From: Leptospira_A soteropolitanensis
GTDB taxonomy: Bacteria > Spirochaetota > Leptospiria > Leptospirales > Leptospiraceae
Length of the DNA stretch: 64,000 bases
NCBI RefSeq assembly: GCF_026151335.1
Contig: NZ_JAMQPP010000011.1
Direction: 5' to 3' (one strand)
Of the stretch, positions 54,718-63,265 are shown piece after piece. Within the stretch, counting starts at the first letter, position 1; each line of letters begins with the position of its first letter. The translations under genes were made by a program, and so were the position numbers. A model generated the notes under the pieces. It did not search any database. It worked only from the letters and a program-made list of their open reading frames with translations, and was not told the DNA's origin.

Positions 54718-54729
54718 AAGTGACATAAT
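54718..54729 (+). promoter_or_regulatory. AAGTGACATAAT, third exact copy
   Basis: Identical to the copies at 27506 and 27535. It starts directly after the stop codon of the TPR/CHAT gene and 161 bases before the CorC-like gene. TGACATAAT could be an extended -10 element for the 54890-57465 transcription unit. Confidence 0.45.
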
Positions 54730-54889
54730 CATAGTTATATCCTTTGGAAGAAATCCCTAGATCTTCTATATTTCTGGTAAAAAAGAGCCAAAATTATAGG
54801 CGACACTGGGAGATCGGTCCAAAATACTTATTTCTATTCCTCATACCAATGGACCCTGATCATAATACTTTAGCGGTGTTCGAGTTTCT

Positions 54890-56260
54890 ATGGAAATAAT
54901 CGGCATCTTTCTTATCTTCCTCCTTGTCTTTGTGAATGGATTCTTCGTAGCAGCCGAGTTTGCTATGGTTTCGATTCGGCCTTCTCGCCTCGAAGAGCTT
55001 GTCAAAGAAAACCGGGCAATGGCTCTTCTGACTAAAAAAGCCGTCTCTAAAATCGATGATATGTTGTCGGTTTGCCAAGTGGGAATTACTGTCGCAAGCC
55101 TACTTCTTGGATGGATTGGCGAAGCATTGTTTGCCAGTGTTGTCTCTGGATTCCTTCACATGTTTCAAATTGAATTGGATCTTGTGACCATCCACAGCAT
55201 CTCGATTGGAGTCTCCTTTACTCTCATCACATTACTACATGTGATTTTGGGAGAACTAGTTCCTAAAACCCTAGCGATACAAAATACAGAATCCATCGCT
55301 CTTGGTGTTTCCGGTCCTATGTGGTTGTTTTATTATTTGTTTTTTCCTGTGACTTTTGTGATGAATCGTTTGGCAGGAGGAGTACTCACACTTTTCCGTT
55401 TGCAGCGGACTGGTGATAAGTATGTTCACTCAGCAGAAGAGCTCATGATCATTATTGAGGAACAAAGGAAACAAGGTCGGATTGACAATGCTGAAATGCA
55501 ACTCATCCAAAAGACTTTTGATTTTTCAGAACATACAGCTAAGGATGTAATGACACATAGGCTTTCGATCATCGGGATTCCACAAGAATCAACAATCGAT
55601 AAAATGCTCCCACTCATTGCCGAACATAGTTTTTCAAGATATCCTGTTTATGATCAGACTTTAGATCGTATTGTTGGAATTGTCCATGTTCAAAAATACT
55701 TAAAATGGCAAGCAGCACATCTCTCTGCGAAGGGTAAAAAGGAAAAAATCACGGTCATTATGGAAAAGGATTTTGTGAAAGTTCCAGAATCTATGTCCAT
55801 AGAACGAGTGATGACAAAACTTCGTGAGAAAAAACAACACATGGCTATTGTCATTGATGAATACGGTGGTGTTTCCGGCTTACTTACGTTAGAAGATATT
55901 ATCGAAGAGTTTTTCGGTGAAATTCGAGATGAAACAGACACAGATGAAGTGGATGTAACTTCCAAAAATAAAAAAACAAAATCCATAACTTTAGATGGTG
56001 AAACAGAACTGTCAAGTTTATCTGATATTCTAGAAGGAGAAGAACCTTCGGATATGGAAGAAGTAAGAACCATTGCTGGTTATTTTATGGAAAAGAACGA
56101 AGATATGCCAAAAGAAGGTAGCATCGTTCAAATTAAAAAGGGAAGTTTGAAGGTAAAAAAAATGGAGGGAAACAAAATCATCTCTATTCAATTTACTCCC
56201 AAACTAGAAGAAGATACTGATTCAGAGATGGAGAGGGAACTCTCTTACGAGGACAGATAA
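54890..56260 (+). CDS. CorC/HlyC (CNNM-type) membrane protein with CBS pair
   Basis: 456 residues. The N-terminal CNNM (DUF21) domain has four hydrophobic segments (IIGIFLIFLLVFVNGFFVAAEFAMVSIRPSRLEEL and GITVASLLLGWIGEALF, then LHVILGELVPKTLAIQ). Two CBS motifs follow: AKDVMTHRLSIIGI and IVIDEYGGVSGLLTLEDIIEEFFGEI. The C-terminal ~90 residues are the CorC_HlyC transporter-associated domain, preceded by an acidic linker. Family members function in Mg2+/Co2+ efflux or homeostasis; early hemolysin labels are misleading. It directly precedes coaC, with the coaC ATG immediately after its stop. Confidence 0.93.
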   Translation: MEIIGIFLIFLLVFVNGFFVAAEFAMVSIRPSRLEELVKENRAMALLTKKAVSKIDDMLSVCQVGITVASLLLGWIGEALFASVVSGFLHMFQIELDLVTIHSISIGVSFTLITLLHVILGELVPKTLAIQNTESIALGVSGPMWLFYYLFFPVTFVMNRLAGGVLTLFRLQRTGDKYVHSAEELMIIIEEQRKQGRIDNAEMQLIQKTFDFSEHTAKDVMTHRLSIIGIPQESTIDKMLPLIAEHSFSRYPVYDQTLDRIVGIVHVQKYLKWQAAHLSAKGKKEKITVIMEKDFVKVPESMSIERVMTKLREKKQHMAIVIDEYGGVSGLLTLEDIIEEFFGEIRDETDTDEVDVTSKNKKTKSITLDGETELSSLSDILEGEEPSDMEEVRTIAGYFMEKNEDMPKEGSIVQIKKGSLKVKKMEGNKIISIQFTPKLEEDTDSEMERELSYEDR

Positions 56261-56791
56261 ATGAAAGAAATTGTAATCGCAGTATCTGGATCTATTGCTT
56301 CTTATAAGGCTTGTGATTTGGTAAGAGGACTTACCAAACAAGGGTATCCTGTTCGCGTGATTATGACTTCTAATGCCACCAAATTTGTGGGTAAAATTAC
56401 CTTCGAAGCTCTGACTGGAAAACCAGTTAGGGTAGATGAATTTGATACAGGTATGGCTCATATTGAAATCAAAAACATTGCTTCTGTTTTCGCAGTGGTT
56501 CCTGCTTCGGCAAATATCATTGGGAAAATGGCCAACGGCATTGCTGACGATTTGGTGACCTCAACCTATCTTGCTTGCACCTCTCCCGTGTTAGTGGCTC
56601 CTTCTATGAATCCCGGAATGTATTTACATCCTGCTGTCCAAAGAAATCTAAAAACCTTAGAATCAGATGGAGTGAATATTATCTCTCCTGACAAAGGGAT
56701 TGTAGTTTGTGGAGATGAGGGATATGGCAAACTAGCTACAGTAGAATCCATCATGGAACAAATCATTAAACTTCATACAGCCAATTCATGA
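56261..56791 (+). CDS. coaC: Phosphopantothenoylcysteine decarboxylase (stand-alone CoaC)
   Basis: 176 residues, a single HFCD flavoprotein domain: VSGSIASYKACDLVR (FMN phosphate loop), the catalytic His in GMAHIEI, VPASANIIGKMANGIADDL, and APSMNPGMYLHPAVQRN with the conserved P-x-M-N-x-x-M. GDEGYGKL is the substrate-clamp region. It decarboxylates PPC to phosphopantetheine in CoA synthesis. In most bacteria it is fused to CoaB; here CoaB is a separate protein from the next gene, overlapping by four bases. It starts right after the CorC stop. Confidence 0.93.
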   Translation: MKEIVIAVSGSIASYKACDLVRGLTKQGYPVRVIMTSNATKFVGKITFEALTGKPVRVDEFDTGMAHIEIKNIASVFAVVPASANIIGKMANGIADDLVTSTYLACTSPVLVAPSMNPGMYLHPAVQRNLKTLESDGVNIISPDKGIVVCGDEGYGKLATVESIMEQIIKLHTANS

Positions 56792-57465
56792 ATTTAAAAT
56801 TCAAACGAGTCATTGTTACTTCCGGACCCACGCGGGAATGGATTGATCCTGTACGTTATATATCCAATGCTTCCTCGGGAAAGATGGGTTACGAAATTGC
56901 GACTGCTTTTTTGAAATATCCAGTGGAAGTCGTTTATATTCACGGAAATACGTTAGAACGATATTCCCATGTTCCAGGAGCAATTCGGAACATCGAAGTA
57001 GAAACAACAATCCAATTAAGAGATGCCGTTTTGTCAGAAATCACTAACGATAGTTTGCTTGTTATGGCAGCCGCACCGGCAGACTTTCGCCCCATTATGA
57101 CCGCAGAACATAAAATCAAAAAAGAAAAAAGTTCTGAAGGAACCAAAGGACTTCTTCTCGAATTAGAAGAAAATCCAGATGTATTACAACAAGTGACTGA
57201 ATTCGTTAATGAACAGAAAATTTCAAATTCCCTTCGTGTTGGTTTTGCTGCGGAAACGAAAGATTTAGAACGTCATGCAAAAGACAAACTGGTTAGAAAG
57301 GGCCTTACATTTATCGTTGGAAACTATGTAGGTTCTGGAAAAGGGTTTGGTGAGGTTGATTCTAGTGTTCGTATATTTGGTGTTAGTGGGTTAGAAAAAG
57401 ACATTGGCCCACTTCCCAAAGAAAAAATTGCGAAAGAATTAGTTTCCTTTTTAGTGTCCGTTTGA
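56788..57465 (+). CDS. coaB: Phosphopantothenate-cysteine ligase (stand-alone CoaB)
   Basis: 225 residues: VTSGPTREWIDPVRYISNASSGKMG (nucleotide-binding), MAAAPADFRP, KIKKE (catalytic Lys region), LLELEENPDVL and VGFAAETKDLERHAKDKLVRKG with FIVGNYV. These are all CoaB motifs of fused CoaBC proteins, without the flavoprotein half. It joins cysteine to phosphopantothenate. The start overlaps the coaC stop (ATGA), which keeps the two products in equal supply. The 3' end overlaps the converging DUF486 gene by 15 bases. Confidence 0.93.
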   Translation: MNLKFKRVIVTSGPTREWIDPVRYISNASSGKMGYEIATAFLKYPVEVVYIHGNTLERYSHVPGAIRNIEVETTIQLRDAVLSEITNDSLLVMAAAPADFRPIMTAEHKIKKEKSSEGTKGLLLELEENPDVLQQVTEFVNEQKISNSLRVGFAAETKDLERHAKDKLVRKGLTFIVGNYVGSGKGFGEVDSSVRIFGVSGLEKDIGPLPKEKIAKELVSFLVSV

Positions 57466-57807
57466 TTTAGATCCAAACCCAAACGCAAAATAACCTGCAA
57501 GAAGTATCAATCCAAAACTTACGATATAATTCCATTTGATCTTTTCACCAAGAAAAACTGTAGCGAAGAGAATGAAAACGAAAATGGTCACCACTTCTTG
57601 GATGATCTTTAATTGAAAACCTTCGAATTTATAAACCGTGTATCCAATGCGGTTGGCAGGAACCATTAATACATATTCGAAAAAAGCAATTCCCCAAGAA
57701 AACAAAATAATATAAAACATATTGTTTGATTTTGCAAATTTTAAATGCCCATACCAAGCAAAGGTCATAAAGATATTGGAAAGTATTAGAAGAAAGATAG
57801 TTAACAT
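57451..57807 (-). CDS. DUF486 (DMT superfamily) small membrane protein
   Basis: 118 residues with four hydrophobic helices. FMTFAWYGHLKF, FSWGIAFFEYVLMVPANRIGY and FQLKIIQEVVTIFVFILFATVFLGE are the DUF486 signatures (N-terminal W-Y-G-H, central P-A-N-R-x-G, C-terminal Q-E). The family is a four-helix relative of the drug/metabolite transporter superfamily; the substrate is unknown. It is probably inner-membrane and dimeric. It ends inside the 3' end of coaB on the opposite strand. Confidence 0.9.
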   Translation of the reverse strand: MLTIFLLILSNIFMTFAWYGHLKFAKSNNMFYIILFSWGIAFFEYVLMVPANRIGYTVYKFEGFQLKIIQEVVTIFVFILFATVFLGEKIKWNYIVSFGLILLAGYFAFGFGSKSNGH

Positions 57808-57900
57808 TATATTCTCTTATTCGCTATTTTTTAATGGTGAATGTATCAATGGCTTAATGATAGATAATGTATTTTGATACCTTCAAACATAAACAAATTT

Positions 57901-58668
57901 TTAGTTTTGTTTTGTATCAGGAAATACTTCATTAAAAATTTTGGGGAGGACCTCTCCCGATTTCTCACCAAAATGAATTTGCATAGAAGGAGTGAGGCTA
58001 GTAGTTTCAGGATTGATTTCAATACCCAGAGCACCATTTCGTATGGCGGTCAGAGCCAAATTGGTAGGAACAGAAACATTGGCACTGGTTCCTATCACAA
58101 AGACAATTTGGGCGACTTTACTGAGTTCCCAAGCTTTTGTTAGAAGTTTGTTGTCATATCCTTCGCCGAACCAAACAATGTCGGGCCGCAAAAGAGATTC
58201 ACATAGTGGACAAAATTTTAGACCTGGTTGGTTTATTCCTCCTTGCCCTAAAGAAAATTTTTCACCACAGCTTGTACATCTTGCACGATAAATATTGCCA
58301 TGAATTTCTAATAGATTTTTACTACCGGCTATGGGGTGAAGTCCGTCAACATTTTGTGTGATTAAGTTGATTGTTTGTGAAAGCAATTGCCATTTTGCAA
58401 TCGTTAGGTGCCCATCATTAGGTTTTGCTTCTGCGCAAATTCCTCGACGCCAGTCATACCATTCCCAAACTACTTCAGGTTGTTTTTCGAAAGCTTCTGG
58501 TGTGGCCAGTTCTTCGGCTTTAAATGTTTTCCAATAACCACCATCTCCTCGAAAGGTTGGAATTCCACTTTCACTAGAAATTCCTGCACCTGTGAGAAAT
58601 AGGATATTTCGAGCAGAACGAATTCGATGGACGACATCAGGAGGAAGGAAGCTCATTTGTGAGATCAT
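57901..58668 (-). CDS. NAD-dependent protein deacylase (sirtuin, class III / SIRT5-like)
   Basis: 255 residues. LTGAGISSESGIPTFRG is the NAD loop, ITQNVDGLH and LEIHGN supply the conserved Asn/Asp and the catalytic His. The zinc knuckle is C-T-S-C and C-P-L-C. WEWYDWRRG has the Y-x-x-R pair that in SIRT5/CobB selects negatively charged acyl groups, so desuccinylation or demalonylation besides deacetylation is expected. VIGTSANVSVPTNLA and EINPETT complete the Rossmann domain. It removes acyl groups from lysines and produces O-acyl-ADP-ribose. Single gene, divergent from bioF with a 63-base gap. Confidence 0.94.
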   Translation of the reverse strand: MISQMSFLPPDVVHRIRSARNILFLTGAGISSESGIPTFRGDGGYWKTFKAEELATPEAFEKQPEVVWEWYDWRRGICAEAKPNDGHLTIAKWQLLSQTINLITQNVDGLHPIAGSKNLLEIHGNIYRARCTSCGEKFSLGQGGINQPGLKFCPLCESLLRPDIVWFGEGYDNKLLTKAWELSKVAQIVFVIGTSANVSVPTNLALTAIRNGALGIEINPETTSLTPSMQIHFGEKSGEVLPKIFNEVFPDTKQN

Positions 58669-58731
58669 TCTAACAAATTATATAAAAAATTAAATCGGAA
58701 AAAATAACACAAAAAAGAAAACTGGCAGTCA

Positions 58732-59889
58732 ATGGCAGATCATTGGGAAGAAGTCCAAAAAAAACTAGATACGATTCATGAAAAACAATTGTTTCGGGAA
58801 ACGAAGGTCTATCAAGGAATTGACTTTTGTTCCAATGACTATATGGGATTAACATCTAATCCTCGTATGTTGGAGTATTTCCAATCACGAAAAAACATTG
58901 ATCCATTTGGATCGACTGCTTCTCGATTGGTCCGGGGCAACCGAGTGTCGATGGATCAATTTGAATCAGAGTTTGCTCGTTTTGTAGAAGGGGAAGCCGC
59001 CCTTTTAGTTTCTACAGGTTTTACTGCTAATTTTGGTCTTTTGGATTCCATTGCCGCCCCCGACTGTTTTGTGTTTACGGATCGACTCAACCACGCTTCT
59101 ATTCTGGATGGAATTCGCATTTCTGGTGCCCAAAAAAAATACTATAATCATTTAGATTTAAACCATCTACGCAGTTTACTTGAAAAAGTCGAATCGGAAG
59201 ATCCAGGTCATAAGAAAAAACGAATCGTTGTGACAGAAACTTTATTTAGTATGGATGGCGATTCTCCCGATTTAAAAACCTTATTAGGTTTAAAAAAAGA
59301 ATTTGGCTTTGTTTTGGTTTTAGATGAGGCCCATGCTTTGGGGATTTATGGTCCCAGTGGGAAGGGGCTTGTCTTTCGTGATTTGTCTCTTTCCGAAATC
59401 CAATCTATTGATTACAGAGTGTATACTTTGGGAAAATCTTTAGGGCTCGAGGGTGGAATTATTGTTACCAAAAAAATTGGCCGCGACCATTTAGTGAATG
59501 TAATGCGGTCCTTTATTTTTTCCACAGCACCATTGCCGATGATTTCAGAGTTTGCTTTATTTGCCCTTTCTTTAATCCGTTCTATGGATAAGGAAAGACA
59601 TACTTTGTTATCCCTTGCAAGAGAACTAATGAATTCTTTGGAACAAAATGGATTTGTCTTAACTCACTCTACATCGCATATAATACCGCTTTTGCTTACG
59701 ACAGAGAAAGAGGCTTTGTTTTACGCGAATAGTTTACAAGGGATAGGATTGGATGTTCGTGCCATCCGTCCACCGACAGTTTCAACACCACGCCTGCGGA
59801 TTAGTTTGAACGCCAAGTTGAAGTTAAATGATATTCAGGTTTTGATAGAGGAGCTCATTAGAGTTAGAGAGAAATGGAATTCTCTCTAA
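58732..59889 (+). CDS. bioF: 8-amino-7-oxononanoate synthase / AOS-family enzyme
   Basis: 385 residues of the alpha-oxoamine synthase family. DFCSNDYMGLTSNP at the N-terminus, FGSTASRLVRGNRVSMDQFE, TGFTANFGLLDSIA, DRLNHASILDG, TLFSMDGDSPDL, LVLDEAHALGIYGPSG and the Schiff-base lysine in YTLGKSLGLEGG. This is the pattern of BioF (pimeloyl-CoA/ACP + alanine, biotin synthesis). The C-terminal AIRPPTVSTPRLRISL is also typical. No other bio gene is nearby, so the related glycine C-acetyltransferase cannot be fully excluded, though the length and motifs fit BioF better. Confidence 0.88.
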   Translation: MADHWEEVQKKLDTIHEKQLFRETKVYQGIDFCSNDYMGLTSNPRMLEYFQSRKNIDPFGSTASRLVRGNRVSMDQFESEFARFVEGEAALLVSTGFTANFGLLDSIAAPDCFVFTDRLNHASILDGIRISGAQKKYYNHLDLNHLRSLLEKVESEDPGHKKKRIVVTETLFSMDGDSPDLKTLLGLKKEFGFVLVLDEAHALGIYGPSGKGLVFRDLSLSEIQSIDYRVYTLGKSLGLEGGIIVTKKIGRDHLVNVMRSFIFSTAPLPMISEFALFALSLIRSMDKERHTLLSLARELMNSLEQNGFVLTHSTSHIIPLLLTTEKEALFYANSLQGIGLDVRAIRPPTVSTPRLRISLNAKLKLNDIQVLIEELIRVREKWNSL

Positions 59890-59920
59890 CCGATTTATAT
59901 GTTTTTATTTCAAATTTGTG

Positions 59921-60574
59921 TTAGGTTTCTTCTTCAAATTTACGGATTTTGTTTTTAATTTGTTCCGTGGTTGCATTTATGCCAATAACGGATTGATTCG
60001 AGTTTGGTTCCTTGGGTTCTTTCTTTTTTCTAGTTCCGTATTTGTAAATTCCAAACAATCCCAGAATCCCAAGTGCCAGTAAGGTGAAATTGATCCAAGT
60101 TCCATCAGGCTGAGCTAAAATTTTAGGTCCAAAGCCATAAACAATGGAATCTACCATCCCTTGGTTTCCATTCTCTTGAAACATAACTACAATTGGATCT
60201 TGTAAAACCGAATCTCCGAATCCATTTTCCATTTTCGAAATGATTTCGTCTTCTTTCATTCCATCTTTGATTCGGTTTTCAATAAAGGTTTTGAGGTAAC
60301 TAGACGCCGCACACATATTAAACGAACAAGATTGAATCGGAAGGCTCGGCAAACAAATACAACGAATGTTTTCCGTAACTTTTAAAAAAGTTTGAATTTG
60401 CGCTTCCTCTTTAAGATTGGTGGTTGTTTTTTGTGAGAAAAGTAAACTAGGGAATAAAAAACAAATTCCAATGAACATTAAACTCGATTTAGAAATAGAA
60501 CGGAACCAAGTATTCGAAAGATTGGATATAATTCCTTTGGTTGATTGGGTTTTGTTTTGATCACAAAAATTCAT
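59921..60574 (-). CDS. ccmH: Cytochrome c biogenesis protein CcmH with atypical Cys motif
   Basis: 217 residues from ATG 60574, which lies just after the ccmF stop; the frame is open up to 60604. An N-terminal helix (SSLMFIGICFLFPSLLFS) directs export. The CcmH core follows: ENIRCICLPSLPIQSCSFNMCAASSYLKTFIENRIKDG. Normal CcmH has R-C-x-x-C-Q; here only one residue separates the first cysteines (R-C-I-C), with two more Cys nearby. A second helix (LALGILGLFGIYKYGTR) anchors the C-terminus. CcmH reduces apocytochrome c thiols for haem ligation. It is the last gene of ccmE-ccmF-ccmH. Confidence 0.82.
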   Translation of the reverse strand: MNFCDQNKTQSTKGIISNLSNTWFRSISKSSLMFIGICFLFPSLLFSQKTTTNLKEEAQIQTFLKVTENIRCICLPSLPIQSCSFNMCAASSYLKTFIENRIKDGMKEDEIISKMENGFGDSVLQDPIVVMFQENGNQGMVDSIVYGFGPKILAQPDGTWINFTLLALGILGLFGIYKYGTRKKKEPKEPNSNQSVIGINATTEQIKNKIRKFEEET

Positions 60575-60578
60575 TTTA

Positions 60579-62774
60579 TCATACCGTTTTCTTTTTGTTG
60601 TCACCGACTGGGAGAAGCAAAAATATCCCAGATAAGAAATAGAGAAGTGATCCTACCCATATCAGTTTTACAAGCGGATTCACCCAAACTTCTAGGTTTG
60701 CCACAATCTGTTTTGGAAAGTTCAAAAAAAGTTTTAGTTTATCCATCTCCGAACCAGGAGTAAAATAATATTGCATAAACATCAATGGAAGGTCAGGGTT
60801 TTCTGATTTCAAATCTGAAGTTTCAATTGCCCCTAGTTGGATATAAAAATCTTCCTTCGCCATTGAGAGGATGGCAGGTTCACTGGTAGGGATATGTGTT
60901 TCAAAATCTCCTGTTAGGTGAGAGATCTGTGGATAAAACCTACGTTCTGTGGTTAGTTCGGATAGTTTTTCTGTACCACGAAAAATCCAGTATGTACCTT
61001 CTTGGGAAACTATGACATTCTGAATGTTTGGTTCGCCACCGAGTCCAGAAATTAATACCGGTTTTAGTTTGAGTGTCGAGGCTTCAATTTGATAACCACC
61101 GATCATGGCTTTGTCGATCGATTGGTAAACGATCTCCTCTGATGTAGGAGGTTGGAGTTCATAAAAGAAACGAACGGAAGTATTGATTTTAAACGCATTT
61201 CCGGCATAACCAATAAAAATTAATACTAAAGCGAAATGGACTAAGTAGCCACCATACCGCCGTTTGTTTTTGAGTAACATTCGGTAACCAGCTACCAAGA
61301 TGTTTTCGTTTTTGAATTCTTCTCGGCGAGCTCGGATCCCCCTATAATATTCTTGGATGATTCCAGAAACGGTAAAAACACCAATGGTGACAGTTAAGAT
61401 CGAATACACTTCGGCCAAAACATCACCATATTTACTATCTGGTTTGGTAAAGTTTTGTGAATAAAAAAGGATGTAGAACCCACCACCAACTAGTCCCGCG
61501 ATTAAGGGTTTGAGTAAGGTAGAAAAAAATACGGCTCCGGCACCTTTTCTCCAGGCAAGAAGTGGCGCAGCTCCCATAAGAAGTAAAAGAAAAATCCCTG
61601 CCGGTACTCCCCAAGAGTTAAACCAAGGAGCTTTAAATTCTTTTCCATACAAAAGAGGAGAAAATACACCTAACAAAATAGCTGCGGTAGAAAGGACGAG
61701 TAAAAAGTTATTTAAAAGAAAACTTCCTTCTTTGGAAGTAATGGCTTCTAGGTTTCTTTCTGGAGTAAGTTGTTTTCTGCGATAAACCACAAACCCTGTG
61801 AAAAATAGAAAACTTCCAATGATATAAATGATAAAAGGAGTTCCAATCGTAGACTTGGAAAAACTATGCGGACCTTCCAAAACTCCAGAACGAGTGATCC
61901 ATGTTCCCAGTAAACTAAAGTGGAAAGCAAGGATCACAAGTAACATATTCCAAAACTTTAACATTCCTCTACGTTCTTGGATGACAACAGAATGGACAAA
62001 GGCACTTGTGAGTAACCAAGGCATAAGAGATGCATTTTCTACCGGATCCCAAGCCCAATATCCTCCCCAACCTAACTCTTCATAGGCCCACTTGGATCCG
62101 AGTAAAATTCCTGTCCCCAAAAAGAACCAGGAAAACAAAGTCCATTTGCGGATGAATTTCATCCAATCTTCTGAAAGTTGTCCCGACACAAGGGCAGACA
62201 TGGCAATAGCAAAAGGAATGGAAATACTTACATATCCAATGTAGAGGATGGGAGGATGGATGATCATCGCCCAATGTTGGAGGAGGGGATTGAGGCCCCG
62301 GCCTGCAGCCGCCTCTGGAACGAATTCGCGAAATGGTTGGGCATCCCCATAAAAAACAGCAAGGAAAGAAAAAAATCCAGATAAAACCGCAAGGATTAGA
62401 TTCATCATGGGAATTCGATCTTCAATGGATTTCCTAGTTTGCCATAACACAATGAAAGTGAAAACGCTAAGTATCAAATTCCAAAATAACAAACTTCCAG
62501 ATGAACCAGACCAAATCGATGTCATTTTGTAGAATAGAGGTAAGTGTTCACTGGAATGCATTACCACATAATAGTTGCTATAGTCGGATCGAACCAGTTG
62601 TGTTAATAGAACTGTAAAGGTGAGGACAATGACAAATGGATTTGTCATTAAAGCAAGACGGCCAAGTTCTATGGCCTTTCTGTCTTGTTTAAAAATTCCG
62701 TAAATTGTTTGTAATGCGGAAAAAATTAATACGGCCAAAGAAGCAGATAAAAGGATGGTTCCTAAATTGTTCAT
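60579..62774 (-). CDS. ccmF: Haem lyase component CcmF
   Basis: 731 residues, about 15 membrane segments. The haem-handling WWD-type motif is WGGYWAWDPVENASLMPWL (~residues 245-263), preceded by the conserved PPILYIGYVSISIPFA and HWAMIIHPP His. RSGVLEGPHSFSKS follows, as in CcmF/NrfE. The ~150-residue periplasmic region near the C-terminus precedes a last helix (LIWVGSLLYFLSGIFLLLP). It receives haem from CcmE and, with CcmH, attaches it to apocytochrome c. It overlaps ccmE by four bases. Confidence 0.95.
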   Translation of the reverse strand: MNNLGTILLSASLAVLIFSALQTIYGIFKQDRKAIELGRLALMTNPFVIVLTFTVLLTQLVRSDYSNYYVVMHSSEHLPLFYKMTSIWSGSSGSLLFWNLILSVFTFIVLWQTRKSIEDRIPMMNLILAVLSGFFSFLAVFYGDAQPFREFVPEAAAGRGLNPLLQHWAMIIHPPILYIGYVSISIPFAIAMSALVSGQLSEDWMKFIRKWTLFSWFFLGTGILLGSKWAYEELGWGGYWAWDPVENASLMPWLLTSAFVHSVVIQERRGMLKFWNMLLVILAFHFSLLGTWITRSGVLEGPHSFSKSTIGTPFIIYIIGSFLFFTGFVVYRRKQLTPERNLEAITSKEGSFLLNNFLLVLSTAAILLGVFSPLLYGKEFKAPWFNSWGVPAGIFLLLLMGAAPLLAWRKGAGAVFFSTLLKPLIAGLVGGGFYILFYSQNFTKPDSKYGDVLAEVYSILTVTIGVFTVSGIIQEYYRGIRARREEFKNENILVAGYRMLLKNKRRYGGYLVHFALVLIFIGYAGNAFKINTSVRFFYELQPPTSEEIVYQSIDKAMIGGYQIEASTLKLKPVLISGLGGEPNIQNVIVSQEGTYWIFRGTEKLSELTTERRFYPQISHLTGDFETHIPTSEPAILSMAKEDFYIQLGAIETSDLKSENPDLPLMFMQYYFTPGSEMDKLKLFLNFPKQIVANLEVWVNPLVKLIWVGSLLYFLSGIFLLLPVGDNKKKTV

Positions 62775-63163
62775 TTTTCCTCAGCGTATCCTGCTTCATA
62801 TTTCGAAGCACATTTTGCTTCTACGTGAGAGGCAACAAGAACCCCGTGGTCTAATTTTCCATCCACTCTGGCCCTGGCTCCTTCTTTAAAAGCATCAGGC
62901 AAAAGTGTTTCCCCGGTGAAAAAAACAGGAATGATTTGATCATTTAGTTCTAAATCAAATTTGGCTTTTTTTCCTTCGCGGATAAGGCTCCCCACCCGCA
63001 CAAATCCTCTGACTCGCAGGTTTTGGTCTGAGTATTTTGTTTGGTTTGCCGCCAGTTCCGAAGCATCCAAAAGGAGATAGGAAGTTTCTTGTGAAGAGAA
63101 ATAGGCAATTCCTCCGAGAGAAAGTCCAATGAGAAACAAAAGAGTTAAAAACTTACGATTCAT
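62771..63163 (-). CDS. ccmE: Periplasmic haem chaperone CcmE, CxxxY type
   Basis: 130 residues: an N-terminal membrane anchor (FLTLLFLIGLSLGGIAYF) and an OB-fold domain with NLRVRGFVRVGSL, FDLELNDQIIPVFFTGETLLPDAFKEGARARVDG. The haem-binding site is VEAKCASKYE: a cysteine where classical CcmE has the covalently haem-binding histidine (H-x3-Y becomes C-x3-Y). CxxxY-type CcmE is known in sulfate reducers and archaea (System I*), where CcmH is often absent. Here ccmF and ccmH follow directly; no ccmABCD is in the window. Confidence 0.9.
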   Translation of the reverse strand: MNRKFLTLLFLIGLSLGGIAYFSSQETSYLLLDASELAANQTKYSDQNLRVRGFVRVGSLIREGKKAKFDLELNDQIIPVFFTGETLLPDAFKEGARARVDGKLDHGVLVASHVEAKCASKYEAGYAEEK

Positions 63164-63265
63164 AATCCATTCTTTAGACGGATTCCCGTCTTTCCTCTAG
63201 CCTCTCTGATTGCAGGTTTCGGTCAAACAAAAAGGTCTAAAAAAAATACCAGAGAAAATCGGCAG

